From: Gongronella butleri
Taxonomy: Eukaryota > Mucoromycota > Mucoromycetes > Mucorales > Cunninghamellaceae
Length of the DNA: 64,000 nt
Reading direction: 5' to 3'
NCBI GenBank assembly: GCA_025201375.1
Contig: JAIWZP010000001.1
Coordinates: 62,001 to 126,000 of the forward strand
Part shown: one piece after another, positions 11,910 to 24,282 of the stretch
Numbering within the stretch: position 1 is the first letter of the stretch
Layout of the letters: every line of letters starts with the position of its first letter
The notes under the pieces: model-generated
The model's database searches: none
What the model was told of the DNA's origin: nothing
Seen by the model: only the letters and a program-made list of their open reading frames with translations
Position numbers and translations under genes: made by a program

Positions 11910-13831
11910 CGCCGCAGACACCTCCTTCCGCGCCCGCCAATCCCACGCCGGCGCCAGCACCCGTCAGGAAGCCCATGCCGCAATTCGCCACGCGCACCGC
12001 GCAGCCGCGCAAGGTCGTTGCCTCGGTCGATTATGACGATTACTCGGAATTCGTCGCAACACCCGAAAAGCTCACGCAAAAGAAGCAACCCCAGCGGCAA
12101 CCACAGACGAAAAAGGCGCAAGAGGTAACAAAGGAGGAGGGGGAATTAGGCACGGGGCGCTGACGGCTCAATGGCTGGTTTTTTTTCTATTTTTTCTCTG
12201 TTTTTTCTTCATTTTTTCCTCATTTTAGCTGCACAAGCCAGATGATCCTGTGAATCAGTCTGCGACGCAATCGCTTCTTTCGTCACTCAACATGGTTGGG
12301 GCGTCGATCGAAACGAGTCCGTCGATGCAATCGCCCAACGCGCCTGTTGCGGCGAGTCCGCTCATGTCGTCGACAATCGCCTCATCGGGCTCGGCCTCGC
12401 CCATGGAACACCACCACCGCGCGCTTGTTCCTGATGACACGACGCCTTCGCCCATTCTTGCGCCCGAGCCCGCCGCAGCACCCATTGCGCAAATGCATCG
12501 CAAGCCATCAATTGATACGCAGGCGATCCGTATCCCTGCCGCGCTGATCCCGCCCAAGCTGCGCGCGCGTCCCAGCGGCCAGCGCGCATCGCTCACAGGC
12601 GTCGTGTCGCCACCACCGTCATCGGCCGACGCCGAAACACACATCCTCGTGCCCAAAAAGGCGGTCAATGGCATCACGGACGATGGCCAGGCCAATGCCA
12701 CACCGACACGCACCATGGTGCCCATCCTGACCGACGCAGACACAGAGCAAGCCATTGCTGCCATAACCGCAGACCGCGCAGACACACCAACGACACACGA
12801 AACCACGTTTATTCTTGAGGAACAGCCCACAGCCAATGTGCCCCTGCAAAAACCCATGGATGACGACCCAATGGACACCCCAAACACCACCATCAAGACC
12901 GTCACCACAGGCAAACCCTGCCCCGTCCTCACCGTCCAACAGCTCGAGCAGCTCATCCACATCACCAGTGAGTTTTTAGTTTTTTACTTTTATTTTTATT
13001 TTGGTTTTTCTCATTTTTCATGGTTAGAATCGGATTGTGGATTGTCGAACGAGATGTTGATTGAGAATGGCGCGCATGCTGCGGCGAGCATTGCATTCAA
13101 GATGATTGGCGGCCAGCGGCGCGTCAAGCCCAACAACCACAATGATGCACCTATTGTGGTCATTCTCGCGGGCAATCATACTGTTGGCTGCTACAGCATG
13201 GCCACGGCGCGGCACTTGGCCAATCGCGGCATCCAGGTCCTCGTGTTGCTTGTGGCCAACGACCTTTCCTCGACTGTCGAAGATCAAAAGCGCTGTGCAG
13301 AGCTGTCGGGCGCCACCTTTATCCAATCGGTCGATGACCTGCCCGATCCAATGACTGCCCCCGTCGACCTCATCATTGACGGCCTGCTCGGAAGCACATC
13401 CAAGCTTACCGACCTCAAACACGATCACAATGTCCGCACACTGCTATGGCAAGCCATTGACTGGTCAAACAACAACAAAGCGAGCATCCTCAGCCTCGAT
13501 TTCCCAAGCGGTGTCAATGGAAAGGATGGTAGGACGCATAAAAGAACGTTTTTTTTTTTTTTGGCATTGGCGACGCGTCTGACCGCGCTTTTCCTCTTTT
13601 TTTTTTTTTTTTTCTTTCTTTCGCCCAGGCCATCCGTTCCACGTGATGCACTACATCTCGCCAAAATGGACACTGTGCTTTGGCGCGCCCGTGGAGGGTT
13701 GCTTGTCGTCCAAGGTGACCGGCGGGCTCTTTGTGGCCGACATTGGTATCCCCGTCATTGCGTGGCGCAAGCTCGGCATCAAGGGCATTGTGTGGGGCTC
13801 CGACTTTGTCATGTCCTTGGAGTATGACTAG
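11115..13831 (+). CDS. EDC3: EDC3, enhancer of mRNA decapping (LSm + YjeF-N)
   Basis: Exons 11115-11223, 11300-11523, 11592-11701, 11755-12124, 12229-12967, 13028-13528 and 13629-13831 give 751 aa. Edc3 scaffolds the Dcp1/Dcp2 decapping complex in P-bodies. Residues 1-~70 form a divergent LSm domain (GKKVRLQLKNKDAVYGILSS). A Pro/Ala/Gln-rich linker with a ten-Gln run follows, then a weak FDF-like segment (VDYDDYSEFVATPEKL), then a YjeF-N Rossmann-like domain (VVILAGNHTVGCYSMATARH; LIIDGLLGS; LSLDFPSGVNG). It is longer than animal EDC3 (~510 aa) because of the disordered linker. The 60-nt intron at 12968-13027 is stop-free and in frame, so retention is tolerated. An AATAAA lies at 13978. Confidence 0.9.
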
Positions 13832-14120
13832 GCAACACACATCGTTTTTTTTTTTTTTTTGCTCTCTTTTTTTTTATTATCATTTGCACTCTTTGTCTCT
13901 CTCCCCACGTCCCGTTTTTCTGTTTTTTGTTTTCTCTCTCTTTTCTTTCTGTACGCCCCATGGATTCCCCCAACGATAATAAACATCCCCGCATCCATTT
14001 CGCATTAGGTTAAATCACACAACAAATGCAAGTTTTATTGGCAAGGTGCAATCAAAAGGATATCGAGAAACAAAAAAAAAGAGCAAAAACGACGTTCTAT
14101 GCAGCGTAAAAGACGCTTGC

Positions 14121-14699
14121 TTAGTCGTTGGTGCCAAAGTAGCGGCAGCCAAAGTCGCCGCAGCCAGGCACAATGTACTTATCGGCATCCAAACCCTGGT
14201 CAATCTCGGCGACGACAATCTTCACCTTTGGGAATTTCTCCACAAACGCGCCAATGCCCTCGGGGCTGGCAATCAGGTTCAAAAAGATGATGTTTTCCTC
14301 GGGCACATTGTTGTCCAACAACACCTCGACAGCCTTCATCGCAGACCCGCCCGTCGCTAGACACGAAAAAAGAAAAAAAAATATCGAAAAATGAGCCCAT
14401 CATGTCGCGTTGCACATGAATTCATGCGTCCAATTGGCCCTGTTTCCTTTACCAAGCATGGGGTCCAGCAACAGGCAGTAGCGCGACGCAATGTCGCTGG
14501 GCAGCTTGGCGTAAAAGAGCTGCAATGGGTCACCAAATAAAAAGCAAGCAATCAATATCGACTTTTTCCCATTTTTTTCTAATTTTTTACCTTGGGCAAA
14601 TGGGTCTCTTCGTCGCGCTGAATCAAAATCTTGCCGATGCGTACGCTCCTGCAGCATATCGCGGTGAAATGAGTGACAATGGCAAACGAGGCGCCTTTT

Positions 14700-14742
<43 letters not shown>

Positions 14743-15163
14743 GGCAGCACTCGCGCAGACCCTGTTCCATGGCCTCACCGGCGCGCATGATCGACACGCC
14801 GCAGATGCGGCCTTGGAACGACAAGCCATCGTATGTGGCGCCCGTGGGCGTCTCCACTTGCTTGTCAATCACGGGCAAATGGTTCAAACCTGAAAATGCC
14901 AAGGTGAGACAAACAATTGGGGCCCGCATGATCGTGTTGTACCCGCGATCCCTGCGGATCCTGTCCCCCTCTCAAATTTTTTTTTTCTAGCATTTACCTT
15001 CTTCGACAAGCAGGCGGATAATGCGGTCCGCATAAAAGATAAAATCGGCGCGAGGAGTGGCTTTGGCGCGCACAATGGTCATAAGACCCTTGAGCTGCGA
15101 CGTCGCCGCAAGCACCTTGACTTGCGAAGGAGGGGTATACAGAGTTCCGGCTTGATTCGACAT
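14121..15163 (-). CDS. FUR1: uracil phosphoribosyltransferase
   Basis: Five exons (14998-15163, 14742-14889, 14591-14648, 14453-14519, 14121-14356) give 224 aa. It is the cytosolic pyrimidine-salvage enzyme making UMP from uracil and PRPP. Diagnostic blocks are EGLNHLPVIDKQVETPTG, CGVSIMRAGEAMEQGLREC, RIGKILIQRDEETHLPKLFY, the PRPP-binding loop LLDPMLATGGSAM, and the C-terminal GDFGCRYFGTND that closes the uracil pocket. Length matches fungal Fur1 (~216-220 aa). The first intron phases fit the strictly conserved protein, so the model is firm. It converges with EDC3, with 289 bp between the stop codons. Confidence 0.96.
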
Positions 15164-17680
15164 GGTGCGTTTATGAAAAAGTGAAAAATAGTAAAAAGAA
15201 AAAGAAAAAGAGGAGCAAAAAAAAATATTTGAAACAACAGGCTGCGAAAAAAAAAAAATTTGCATATTTCCAATATACTCAGTTTTCAGGTTCCACAGCG
15301 CTTATTTTTCTTGATCGCGGGAATCTTTTTTTTTGCAAGTGGTCTCTCACGATCATGCAAAAAATCCGTCGCCATGGTTTCTTATCTTGCTTTGCAAAGC
15401 CATTTTGTTATCGCTTACGCGTTTTTTTTTTTTACACGTTTTCCAAGGACAACAGCTTGTACTTTGACAACACATTACCTTGCCCATGCTTTGATAGGCA
15501 GCCAATGCACAATGAAACCTGGCTGACTATAAAAAAAGGGGGGCGGGGCCGAGCATAAGCCATTGAGCCCCTCCTTAAGGTCCACGCACGCACACTCAAC
15601 TGATGTCGCGTGGTCAACTTTACAATGAGTGTACCCATACGCTGCAAGAGGGCGTGTGAACGTTTCTTTTTGCTTTTTTTTGTTTTTTTTTTTTTTTTTT
15701 TTTTTTTTTTGTTGCCGAGTGTCACCTTGCGCCGAATCGACCTTGATCATTCTTGACCTTTTTGCCTCAGCGTGCGTGACCCCTGCCAGGATAAATGGGT
15801 CAGCACGACCAAGTGGACGCGTCGCACGAACTGGCGCGGCAGCAGGCGCAATTCGGTAGATTGGGCTTGTTTCTGCGTGTCACACACCAAAAAGTGCGCA
15901 TTTACCTCTGTCACCATCGCCCGCACCCTGCGTGCCGGGAACCAGGGATGCAACTCAAACCTGCCATCTCAAATGGGGCGTGTCGCCCTTGTTGGTCCAT
16001 TGTTACCGTTTTTTTTTCGATTTTACCAGCCCCGACCAAGTCATCGTGCGCCCGCAGTGAACTCTTGCGATCAGCATTGAGGTAAGCAACGTTGGCAAAT
16101 AAAAAAAGAGCATGCCAAGGATGGCACAATTGGCGTGTAAAGCGCGTTCATTGTGAAGATGAAACCATTTTGCCAAATTGCGTCCGAACGCGCGGCATTC
16201 AAGCTATGAAATTTGGTGTAGAGGGGAGTCGCCGTTGGCACTTTTATATGTGCTACAGAAACCGGGTCTGAAATCGACAAAGTTCGCGTGAGGTTCGCAA
16301 GTATGTTTGTTATGAACCGTGATTGACCTGAAATGTCGCACAAGGCCCTGCAGTAGTCATGGATCTCCGGGATCTCCGGCACGTTTAGCATCAGCGTAAG
16401 CCGCCTCACCCAGCTAAATTACTGGATACTTGAGGGGTCTCCTTTGGCAGTGATCTCACCGCACAAGACATAGTAAAAACCGAAATGGTAGAATTTTACT
16501 TGAGATGAGTCGATGGACAACCATAAAATCGTATTCCAGAGTTTCTGGCGTCCTGGTACTCGATTGTCGAGCAAACAAAACGGAAATCGATTCAGTAGTT
16601 GAGAAGAAAATCGCAATAAGATCTTTTGGCGCGCAGCAAGATATTTTTTGGAGAAACTACCAATTTCTTTGGATCGTCTCGAATCTTGGAGAATAGGTGT
16701 GCCTCACGGAGTAATAGACACTGAGCCAGTTTCATCGAGATTTGATGCGTGGATTTTGTGAAAGTCGAGGTTTTGTGAGCTGCAGGCCATGTTTTCAGAG
16801 ACTCATCCTTTGGCAACATAGCGTACTAGATCCGATGGGTTGACATTTCCTGGGAGAGAATGATCCAAAGTTCCATGTGTATGAATTTCGTGGTGCGGTG
16901 GTTTTGCATGATCCAGAGTATTGACGCGTCGAAAATCATCTTCAAAACACGAAGTTTCGTCGCGTCGCCCATTTACGGCCAAGCGCGTATTTTTGGCGAT
17001 CACTGACACCCACGTGTGCGCACGACCCATATGCGCGAGATAAATTTGTTTCAGGCGGCTAAAAGCACGTGGTTCTTCGTGGCATTGAATTGAAAAACCG
17101 GTGTTTTTGGTGCTTCATTGTTGATTTTCTCGCCAACGGGCATAACGATGCTTTGGCGCGTCATTATGATAAATGTTGAGCGGAGCGAGTACATGCTACT
17201 GTCCTAGTTTCGTGGCGATCCGTCGCGATTTTTCAATTTTCGAAAATTGGCCAGTGGGTCACTCATGAAATTTGGCCAATTTTTGCTTTTGGCTGCTACT
17301 CGCCATTGGCGCGACCTAGAGGCGCGAGAGTGGGCTTAAATGAAAGCTGAGCGCGACCTTATCCTCGCTGGTGCGTGAGCTGGTCCATTGCATCTTGGGC
17401 CGCGCTTGAAAAAAAACCAAACTTGGCGTTTCATGTTGTATACGTGCTTTCACACGCACGGTCACCATGGACATGCACCTGTTGTAACCGATAATAAAAG
17501 CGCCCTGCATTTGTCATGCACGATGTGCCTCTAATTTATGAATTGAAAACCAGCCTGGGTCGTCTGTGGTCTGAGCGCCAAGAAAAGAAACTCCATAAAA
17601 AGGGGGTCGAGCGGAAGATGAACAAGGGTTTGCTTGTCTGTTTCTTCCATTCTTCTTTTTTTTTTTCCACGACTTGTGTG
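15164..17680. other. gene-free island upstream of FUR1 and the PHP gene
   Basis: 2.5 kb without a supported gene. The FUR1 side is C/T-rich on the minus sense strand. A TATA-like CTATAAAAAAAG sits at 15528-15539. 15790-15880 has coding-like codon use (start at 15795, MGQHDQVDASHELARQQAQF) but I could not join it to anything. 16100-17500 is AT-rich, full of short stops and GCGC/ACGCG words, and looks like decayed repeat or former gene sequence. Confidence 0.5.
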
Positions 17681-19349
17681 ATGGATGAGGCGCCTGTTGC
17701 GACGACGACCATGGCGCGAGTGCCTTCCGAGTCGTTGAGAAAGAAGCGGAGCAGCGGCAGCCAGGATCCGCTTGCGGAAGCGATGGCGGCGTCGTCGTCC
17801 ACGTCGGTTTCGTCGCCTTTGTCGGCGGCACGTCGTGGTCGTGCGTCGTCGGCGTGGGCGTCCATGCGTAGCTGGCTTGCACGTCGCATGGTGCCGTCGC
17901 AAGCGTATTTAATGGGTCTGCTGCTGCGCCTTTCTGTGGTTGTGTGCGTGCTGGGCGTACTGATTGGCATTGGACTCGGATTGCGCTACACAGACGACCT
18001 GCCCACGGCCGCCGATTACTCAAATCTCGTCTTTGATTGGCAAGTCAATCCACGCAGCTACCTCACGCCCTACAATCAATCTTTTCAATACAATATTCTC
18101 CTTGACGGCCACTCGCACACGAATTACAGCGACGGCAAGATGAATCCGCGCCAGCTCCTCGATTGGCACATTGGTACGACCCTCATTTTTTCTATTTTTT
18201 TTATTTTTTACGCGCTCATGGCCGTTTTGTTCATTTTTTTCTCTTTGTTTTGTACAGCCAATGGGTTCAATGCCGTCATGGTTACGTAGGTGGTTATTGA
18301 CATTATGCTGATGGCGCGAAAAAACGAGTGAAAAAGTGTGTTTTGATCGCTCACAATCGTTTTTAGGGACCACAACACGCTTTCAGGCGGGCAAGCCGCC
18401 GAGCAATTGGCGCTCAATGACGACTATTACCGCGAGCGCATTGTGGTGATTCCTGGCATGGAGTACAGGTATAATTTTGCCAGGGAATTTTCAAATTGAA
18501 ATTGAATTTTTTTTTGTATGGTTGTAGCTGTTGTCGGATCCATATGAACCTCATTGGCATCAACGAGACGATCCAGGTTGGCCCGCCGGTGCCCACAGAC
18601 CAGGACTTGCAGGCCGTGATCAATCGCACGCATGCTCTGGGCGGCATTGTTATTGTCAATCACATCCCGTGGAGCAACACGACGCGTGAGCCATTTGTGA
18701 TTTACATGGCAATTGAAGGAGGAATTGACCCAATTTTTTTTTATGATTTCTGATAGAATCTGGATACGATGTGGCGCGTCTGCCGAACCATCCGTCGATT
18801 GAAGATCTTGTTGCATGGGGCGTGGATGGATTCGAAGTGATCAATCAGGGCACGTTTGACACCATCTCGCTTGCGGCTGCGCAGCAGCACAATTTGATCC
18901 AGATGATCGGATCGGATGTACACGACCCGTCTGTGCCTGTGAATGCGTGGTTGGCGGTGAACAGCACGATGGACAAGGCGTCGATCCTTGCCGAGATTGT
19001 CGCGCGACGTACATCGTTCCTGTACGACCCGACGGGCACGCCACAACGCGCATACCCGTCCATGTCGGCCGCGTACGATCGACTTAGCCCGCTGACGTTG
19101 CTGGGTGACTACTTTTCCATGTTTTATTCGCTCAACAAGGGCATGTACAGCTTCCAGGGCACATTCTGCCAGCCGGAGCAGTTCCAGGTCAATGCAGACG
19201 TCATTGGCTGGTTCCTCTTTTGGCTCATCCTCATGATCATCGTCTTTGAGCTCTTCCGCACCATGGTGCTCTGCGCAGCGCGCGCAGTGACCCTGTACTA
19301 CCAACAATGGCGCGCCAGGCAGCGCCAACACGCGCTTTCCGACTTTTAA
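17681..19349 (+). CDS. membrane-anchored PHP-domain metal-dependent hydrolase-like protein
   Basis: Exons 17681-18173, 18258-18285, 18367-18468, 18528-18685 and 18757-19349 give 457 aa. Exon 2 is a 28-nt microexon encoding the NAVMVT strand of the active site. PHP motifs are present in order: LLDGHSHTNYSDG (H-x-H), VMVTDHNTLSGG, VVIPGMEYS, IVIVNHIPW, and IGSDVHDPS. The domain therefore looks catalytically intact; known PHP enzymes are phosphatases or phosphoesterases. One hydrophobic segment precedes the domain (LLLRLSVVVCVLGVLIGIGLGL) and one follows it (VIGWFLFWLILMIIVFELF), suggesting a two-pass protein with the PHP domain on one side. The substrate is unknown. An earlier in-frame ATG (17516) exists, but the T-rich leader just before 17681 favours the latter. 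Confidence 0.82.
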
Positions 19350-20172
19350 TTGTACTCTATCATCTTCTTTGATTCCCTGCATCTCTCTTGCTCGTTTTCT
19401 CTTGCCCTATTTTCATATTAAATAAAAAAAACTGGCAAATTCATACCAAAAAAGACCTCAAAAGAGCAAAACTAGTCCACTGATCTCCAAAAATACAACA
19501 ACAACAGTGTAACCACTTGGCTTGGCATTTGGTCTCGCCAAATCCCACACCTTGGACGCGGATCTTTTGCCCAATCTCTTGGTTTTTGCCTGGCCTCCGC
19601 GGTCGCTTTTTCAAATCGAAACCCAGCCTGCTGACACGCCCAATGCAGAAGCCAGCCCTGTCAAAAAAGATAAAAAAAGCAACAATCATGGTCCAATTGC
19701 TCATTGCCAATGATCAAAGACGCGCGCACTTTTCTCTTGACAAGAAAAATAAAACGCAAAATCATGATAAGCGCACTTTTTAACATTTGATGATCGCTCT
19801 AAGCCCTGCCTGCCCTGGTGCACTCTATGCAGGGGAGCACATGACGCGCATGATTTTATTTTTGGAATGGAACAGAATCCAAATGCGGTGGCGCTGTCTC
19901 AAGAGAGATCTTTCCATTGTTACTATTTTTTTTTTGTTGTTTTTGTTGTCATTGTCCATTGGGAGCTGCTCAAGCAATTGGCGGATTGTCTGTGGTTACT
20001 GTGGCTAGGTCAGGGTCACCAGATGGATGAACTCTTTTTTAAAAAAAAGCCATAGGGTTGCTTGCTTTTGTTTCTCTTTTTCGTTTTGTTTTCTCTTTTG
20101 CCCATCTTTGCTCCCCTTTTTTTCGCCCCCACGCCCCCCTCCTTTTTTTGCATTGTTCGCCTACACGAGGTC
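19350..20172. other. intergenic between PHP and mucin-like genes
   Basis: A polyadenylation-like AATAAA lies at 19421. A minus-strand stretch (19441-19710) is open and follows a good splice-acceptor-like tract, but matches no family I know. 20060-20160 is the C/T-rich leader of the next gene. Confidence 0.45.
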
Positions 20173-21648
20173 ATGTCCTCGCACAACACGCCCACTGACA
20201 GCCCAGCATCACACAGTGAACAATTAAAGCCAACGTAAGAAAAAAAAAAAGGTAGCCAGCCAGGGGCGCACAAAAAACACAGAAAAAAAAGGATTGGTGT
20301 TCTTGTCAAAGCAAAAAGTGCTTAATTTTAGTAGCAAGGGCGTCAAAGAAGGGAAGCACGGAACTGAATTCCGTGCACTTTTTTTTTTCATGATCTTATT
20401 ATAGCAGCGCGTCTGACCCTCCCAATTCCAAGCCAGCACCGACGACGACCACGGAAAAGCCGTCGACAACCCAGACACCGACACAAGAGCGTCCTTCTTC
20501 CTCTTCTCCATCCATTACACCTTCTGATCCGCCTGTCAATAGCATGAGCGCGACCACCACACCTGAAACAGGGCATAAAGCGCCTACGCAAGATTCAACG
20601 ACCGCCGCGCCGCCCACAACGACGTCATCGCCGCCGACAACCACGTCGCCGCCCATCACGAGCAGCCACACCACGACGCCAAGCATCGATCCAACCACGC
20701 CAAGCACCATTTCCAGCTCAATTGTGCCGACAACGACCACAACGACCTCATCCATCATCAGTACCACCACCACACCGCCACCCACCACCACCACCACGAC
20801 TGTGCCACCGACCACCACCACCACCGTGCCACCCACGACCACAACGACGCCGCCACCGCCACCACCGACCACCACAACGACGGTTCCGCCGCCTCCACCC
20901 GTCACAGAGACAAGCATTAGCACCGAGACTTATATCACCACCTGGATTCCCACACAGACCGTCGTTGTCATTGGCCAGAGCACGTCCACTATGCAGACCG
21001 TCATCCCCACCGTGTAAGTCGCGCCCTGAAAACAAGAAAAAAAAACACGTCAATCGCTAAAGTGCGCTCAATTGCGCCCAATTGTGTTCAATCGCGCTCA
21101 ATGACTCACGGAATTTCTCTCTCTTTCTGTCAATTCCACAATTTCTCAATTTCTCTCCCTCTTTTGGCTGTTTTAGCACGCCTGTCCCCATTCAAAACGT
21201 GAATAACCCGAATTCTGGGAGCAGTTCACCGCCTGTGGGCACGATTGTGGGCGCGGTGGTTGGTGGTGTTGCTGGCTTGTCGGTGATTGCGTTTGCGGTG
21301 CTGTTCTTCACGCGTCGGCGCCGACGCGGGCAATTGCTCAAGCAGCAGCGCGAGACGTTCCAGCAGCATCCCATGGGCGACATGGCCGAGGCCGCCGGTT
21401 ACTATTACGCGTCGTCGGGCGGTGTGGCTGGTGGCGCGGGCGACTGGTCGGATCGCTATTATATCGACAGTCCATCGCAGGGCACAGGCAGCCAGAGCGG
21501 CAACCATATGGCCGGCATGGCCGCCACACCAGGGTCGCCCATGTCGTCGTCGCAATCGCCCAGAGGCGAGGATGACATCTTCCCAAGACACAGACAGAGC
21601 AAACAGTGGTTCTCATGGCTACCAAAGCGCCATTCTTCCTCGTCATGA
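20173..21648 (+). CDS. mucin-like Ser/Thr/Pro-rich single-pass membrane protein
   Basis: Exons 20173-20234, 20405-21013 and 21177-21648 give 380 aa. The N-terminal two thirds are almost only Thr, Ser and Pro, with TTTTPPPTTTTT-type runs expected to be heavily O-glycosylated. A single transmembrane helix follows (VGAVVGGVAGLSVIAFAVLFF), flanked by RRRRR, which puts the Gly/Ser-rich tail (~130 aa) in the cytosol. The layout resembles fungal cell-wall sensor proteins (Wsc/Mid2 type), but no Cys-rich WSC domain is present. Oddly, no N-terminal signal peptide is visible (MSSHNTPTDSP), so either an upstream exon is missing or the helix acts as a reverse signal anchor. Intron 1 is long (170 nt) and carries a perfect hairpin. 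Confidence 0.65.
20356..20376 (+). other. perfect intronic hairpin followed by T run
   Basis: GCACGGAA (20356-20363) pairs with TTCCGTGC (20369-20376) around a 5-nt CTGAA loop. A run of T follows (20380-20388), inside intron 1 of the mucin-like gene. It looks like a small folded RNA or a terminator-type structure; its function is unknown. Confidence 0.45.
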
Positions 21649-21843
21649 CGCGCCCCACCTTATTTTGTCCCTCTTTTTTTTTTTTGATTTTTTTTTTTCA
21701 ACGGGAAATCAATTTGCCGCTGACCACCCCCCCCCGTGTATAATAAAACAAAATTGAACATTTTAGACGTCAACTTTTCTTTCTTCTCGGTTTTGCGTCC
21801 CTCGTCCCTTTTTTTTTTTTTCTTCTTTCTTCTTCTTTTACAT

Positions 21844-23732
21844 ATGACTTTTTTGCCAAAGCTGCCTCTTTTTGAAAACGCGCTAAAATATGCGCAAGAC
21901 ACGGCCAAAGTGGCTATTGACGACGTGCGCGTCGACAAGCAGTTCACCTATGGCCATCTCGTGCGAGCGGCCGGTGCGCTTGCTGCGCGACTTTTGGACG
22001 GCAAGACGTATGTTTGCCATTTTTGGCCCCTTTTCCCGCCTACACCAGGTTTACTCATCCTATTATTTTTCCCGCACGCTTCAGGGACCTCGACGAGCAG
22101 CGCGTGGCCATTCTGTGCCCGAGGTAACACGAGTTTCGAGCTCCTTTTGGCCGATGTTGCGTGTGAAAAGGGGTGACTGACGCGCTTTTAAAAAAGTGGA
22201 TTTGCGTACGTGGTGTGTCAATGGGCCATTTGGGCGGCCGGCGGTGTCGCTGTGCCCGTGTGCACGTCGCACCCTGCGGCCGAACAAATTTACACGCTGA
22301 CGGACGCGCAGGCCACGCTTTTGCTTGCACATGACGTGTATGCAGCGCGCACAGACGAATTGGTCCAGGCAACGCGCATTGACGCGTGGAAACTCAATGA
22401 AGACGATCTCGTCGTCGATGAAAAGGTATGAAAAATCCGGGGATGGGGGGTTGGCGGCTGCGGCCGCGCCTAAACACGAGTTTTTTTTTCTTATTTTTTT
22501 TTTTTACCATTTTCAGGCCGATCTGCCTGAATTAAAAGCAATGGACGCGTCGCGACGCGCAATGATCATTTACACGTCCGGGACGACCGGTAAGCCCAAG
22601 GGCGCGGTGTCGACGCACGACAATATGGACGCGCAAACGTCGGTGCTGGTGGACGCATGGCATTGGACGGGTGACGACCGCATCTACCACATTCTGCCGC
22701 TGCACCACGTGCACGGGATCATCAATGCTCTGTGCTGCCCGTTGTACGCCGGCGCCACCGTCGAAATGCACGAGAAATTTGACGCGAAAAAGACGTGGCA
22801 GCGCTGGGTCGACACACTAAACGGCAAACCTCGACTTTCCACGTTTATGACCGTGCCCACGGTCTATGGTACAAAAAGAGAGAATACCGGCAAGTGGAAC
22901 ACTGACATCAAGATCTTTTGTAGCCAAGCTCATTGCTGCGTACAAGGCCGCGGACAACGCGACAAAACAGCAATTTAGCGCGGCATGCAAGCAATTCCGG
23001 TTCATGGTGTCCGGCTCCGCGAGCCTGCCCACGCCATTGCGCGACGAATGGCACCGCATCAGCGGCCACGTCCTTTTGGAGCGCTACGGCATGACCGGTA
23101 CGACTCGTGTTTTTTTTTTTTAAAAAAAAAAAGGCGTCAATTGCTCATCATTCTCCCCCCCCACGTGAGCAGAATTAGGCATGGCGCTTAGCCAGACATA
23201 CGACGACCGACGCGAGGGCACGGTCGGGTTCCCCCTGGCTGGTGTTGAGACGCGCCTGCTGGCGGAATCCATCGAGAGCTCTGGCATTTTTGACAAAAAT
23301 GTCACAGATGAGCGCGACACGCCCGGCATGCTCTATGTCAAGGGCCGCAATGTGTTCAAGGAGTATTGGCAGCGTCCCGAGGCCACGGCCAAGGAAAAAA
23401 TCGATGGCTGGTAACAATACAATGAGACCCATATAGCACACCATTGCCATTTGCTGACTGAACCGGTGTCTTTGTCCTTTTTTTTTTTAACAATTTAGGT
23501 TTTCCACGGGGGATCTTGCGATGCGGACACAGGAAAAGGGATACTACAAGATCCTAGGACGTAGCAGCATCGATATTATCAAGACAGGGGGCGAAAAAGT
23601 CAGCGCGTTGGAAATCGAACGAGAGATCTTGTCTTGTCCATCCCTGGGCGTGGCCGACGTCGCAGTCGTTGGTGTGCCCAATCCTGAATGGGGCCAGCGT
23701 GTCGCGGCCGTCGTCGTCTTGGACGAAAACAA

Positions 23733-23763
<31 letters not shown>

Positions 23764-23971
23764 CGCCGCAAGGTCCCCATAATGCCAAAATTCCCCTCGT
23801 TCTCAACTTTTTATATATTAGACTTTAGATTTGGATGTCTTGCGCGCAACATTAAAGACTCGCCTGGCTGTGTACAAGGTGCCATCATTGTTGCATGTTG
23901 TCCAGCAGCTGCCCAAGAATGCAATGGGCAAAGTGACCAAGAAGGATCTTTTGCAATATTTCGTGGAGTAG
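21844..23971 (+). CDS. acyl-CoA synthetase, ACSF3/malonyl-CoA synthetase type
   Basis: Eight exons (21844-22007, 22085-22123, 22197-22425, 22517-22868, 22924-23097, 23173-23410, 23499-23733, 23822-23971) give 526 aa. The enzyme belongs to the ANL adenylating family. Core motifs are the ATP loop [49 protein letters not shown], the hinge [21 protein letters not shown], and the C-terminal catalytic Lys in [18 protein letters not shown] followed by GMALS and the VGFPLPGV-like block are typical of malonyl/methylmalonyl-CoA synthetases (ACSF3/MatB), which activate malonate for mitochondrial fatty-acid synthesis. No clear mitochondrial presequence is seen. Exon 8 starts at the upstream of two close AGs; only that one keeps the frame. 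Confidence 0.88.
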
Positions 23972-24282
23972 TCTCAATTCAAATTTATTATTTACCTCTC
24001 TTTTTTATCTTTCCTCCATTCTCCACACACACACACACACACACGCACACCTCCTCACCAATGGCTAATTTCACGTCAAGACAACCCAACCGGACACCCC
24101 CCCTGAACCCCTCTCCCGCCTTTTTTCCCCTGATTTTTAAGATGTGGCATTAAATAGACGAATTGACCGCATGGTGTGCGCGTTTCCATCGCATCTTAAT
24201 ATTCGTTGATTTTCCCCTGTTTCTTTTTTTTTTTCTTTTTGCTTTTTTTTTTTTAATCATCCATTCAGATTTTTTAGTCACA
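23972..24282. other. short spacer with AC microsatellite
   Basis: Holds a (CA)n run at about 24024-24050 and C/T-rich sequence leading to the next ATG. Nothing else is seen. Confidence 0.6.

Noticed and set aside
15790..16085. Possible small gene starting MGQHDQVDASHELARQQ
   Set aside because: Codon use is coding-like for about 30 codons only, with no stop-bounded conserved product and no convincing splice partners.
19441..19710. Minus-strand open stretch (GFDLKKRPRRPGKNQEIGQK) after a good acceptor-like tract
   Set aside because: No matching donor, upstream exon or recognisable family; too little to call a gene.
19867..20055. Plus-strand frame MEQNPNAVALSQE with hydrophobic middle
   Set aside because: The hydrophobic part is a T-rich run, no intron borders fit, and there is no known family.
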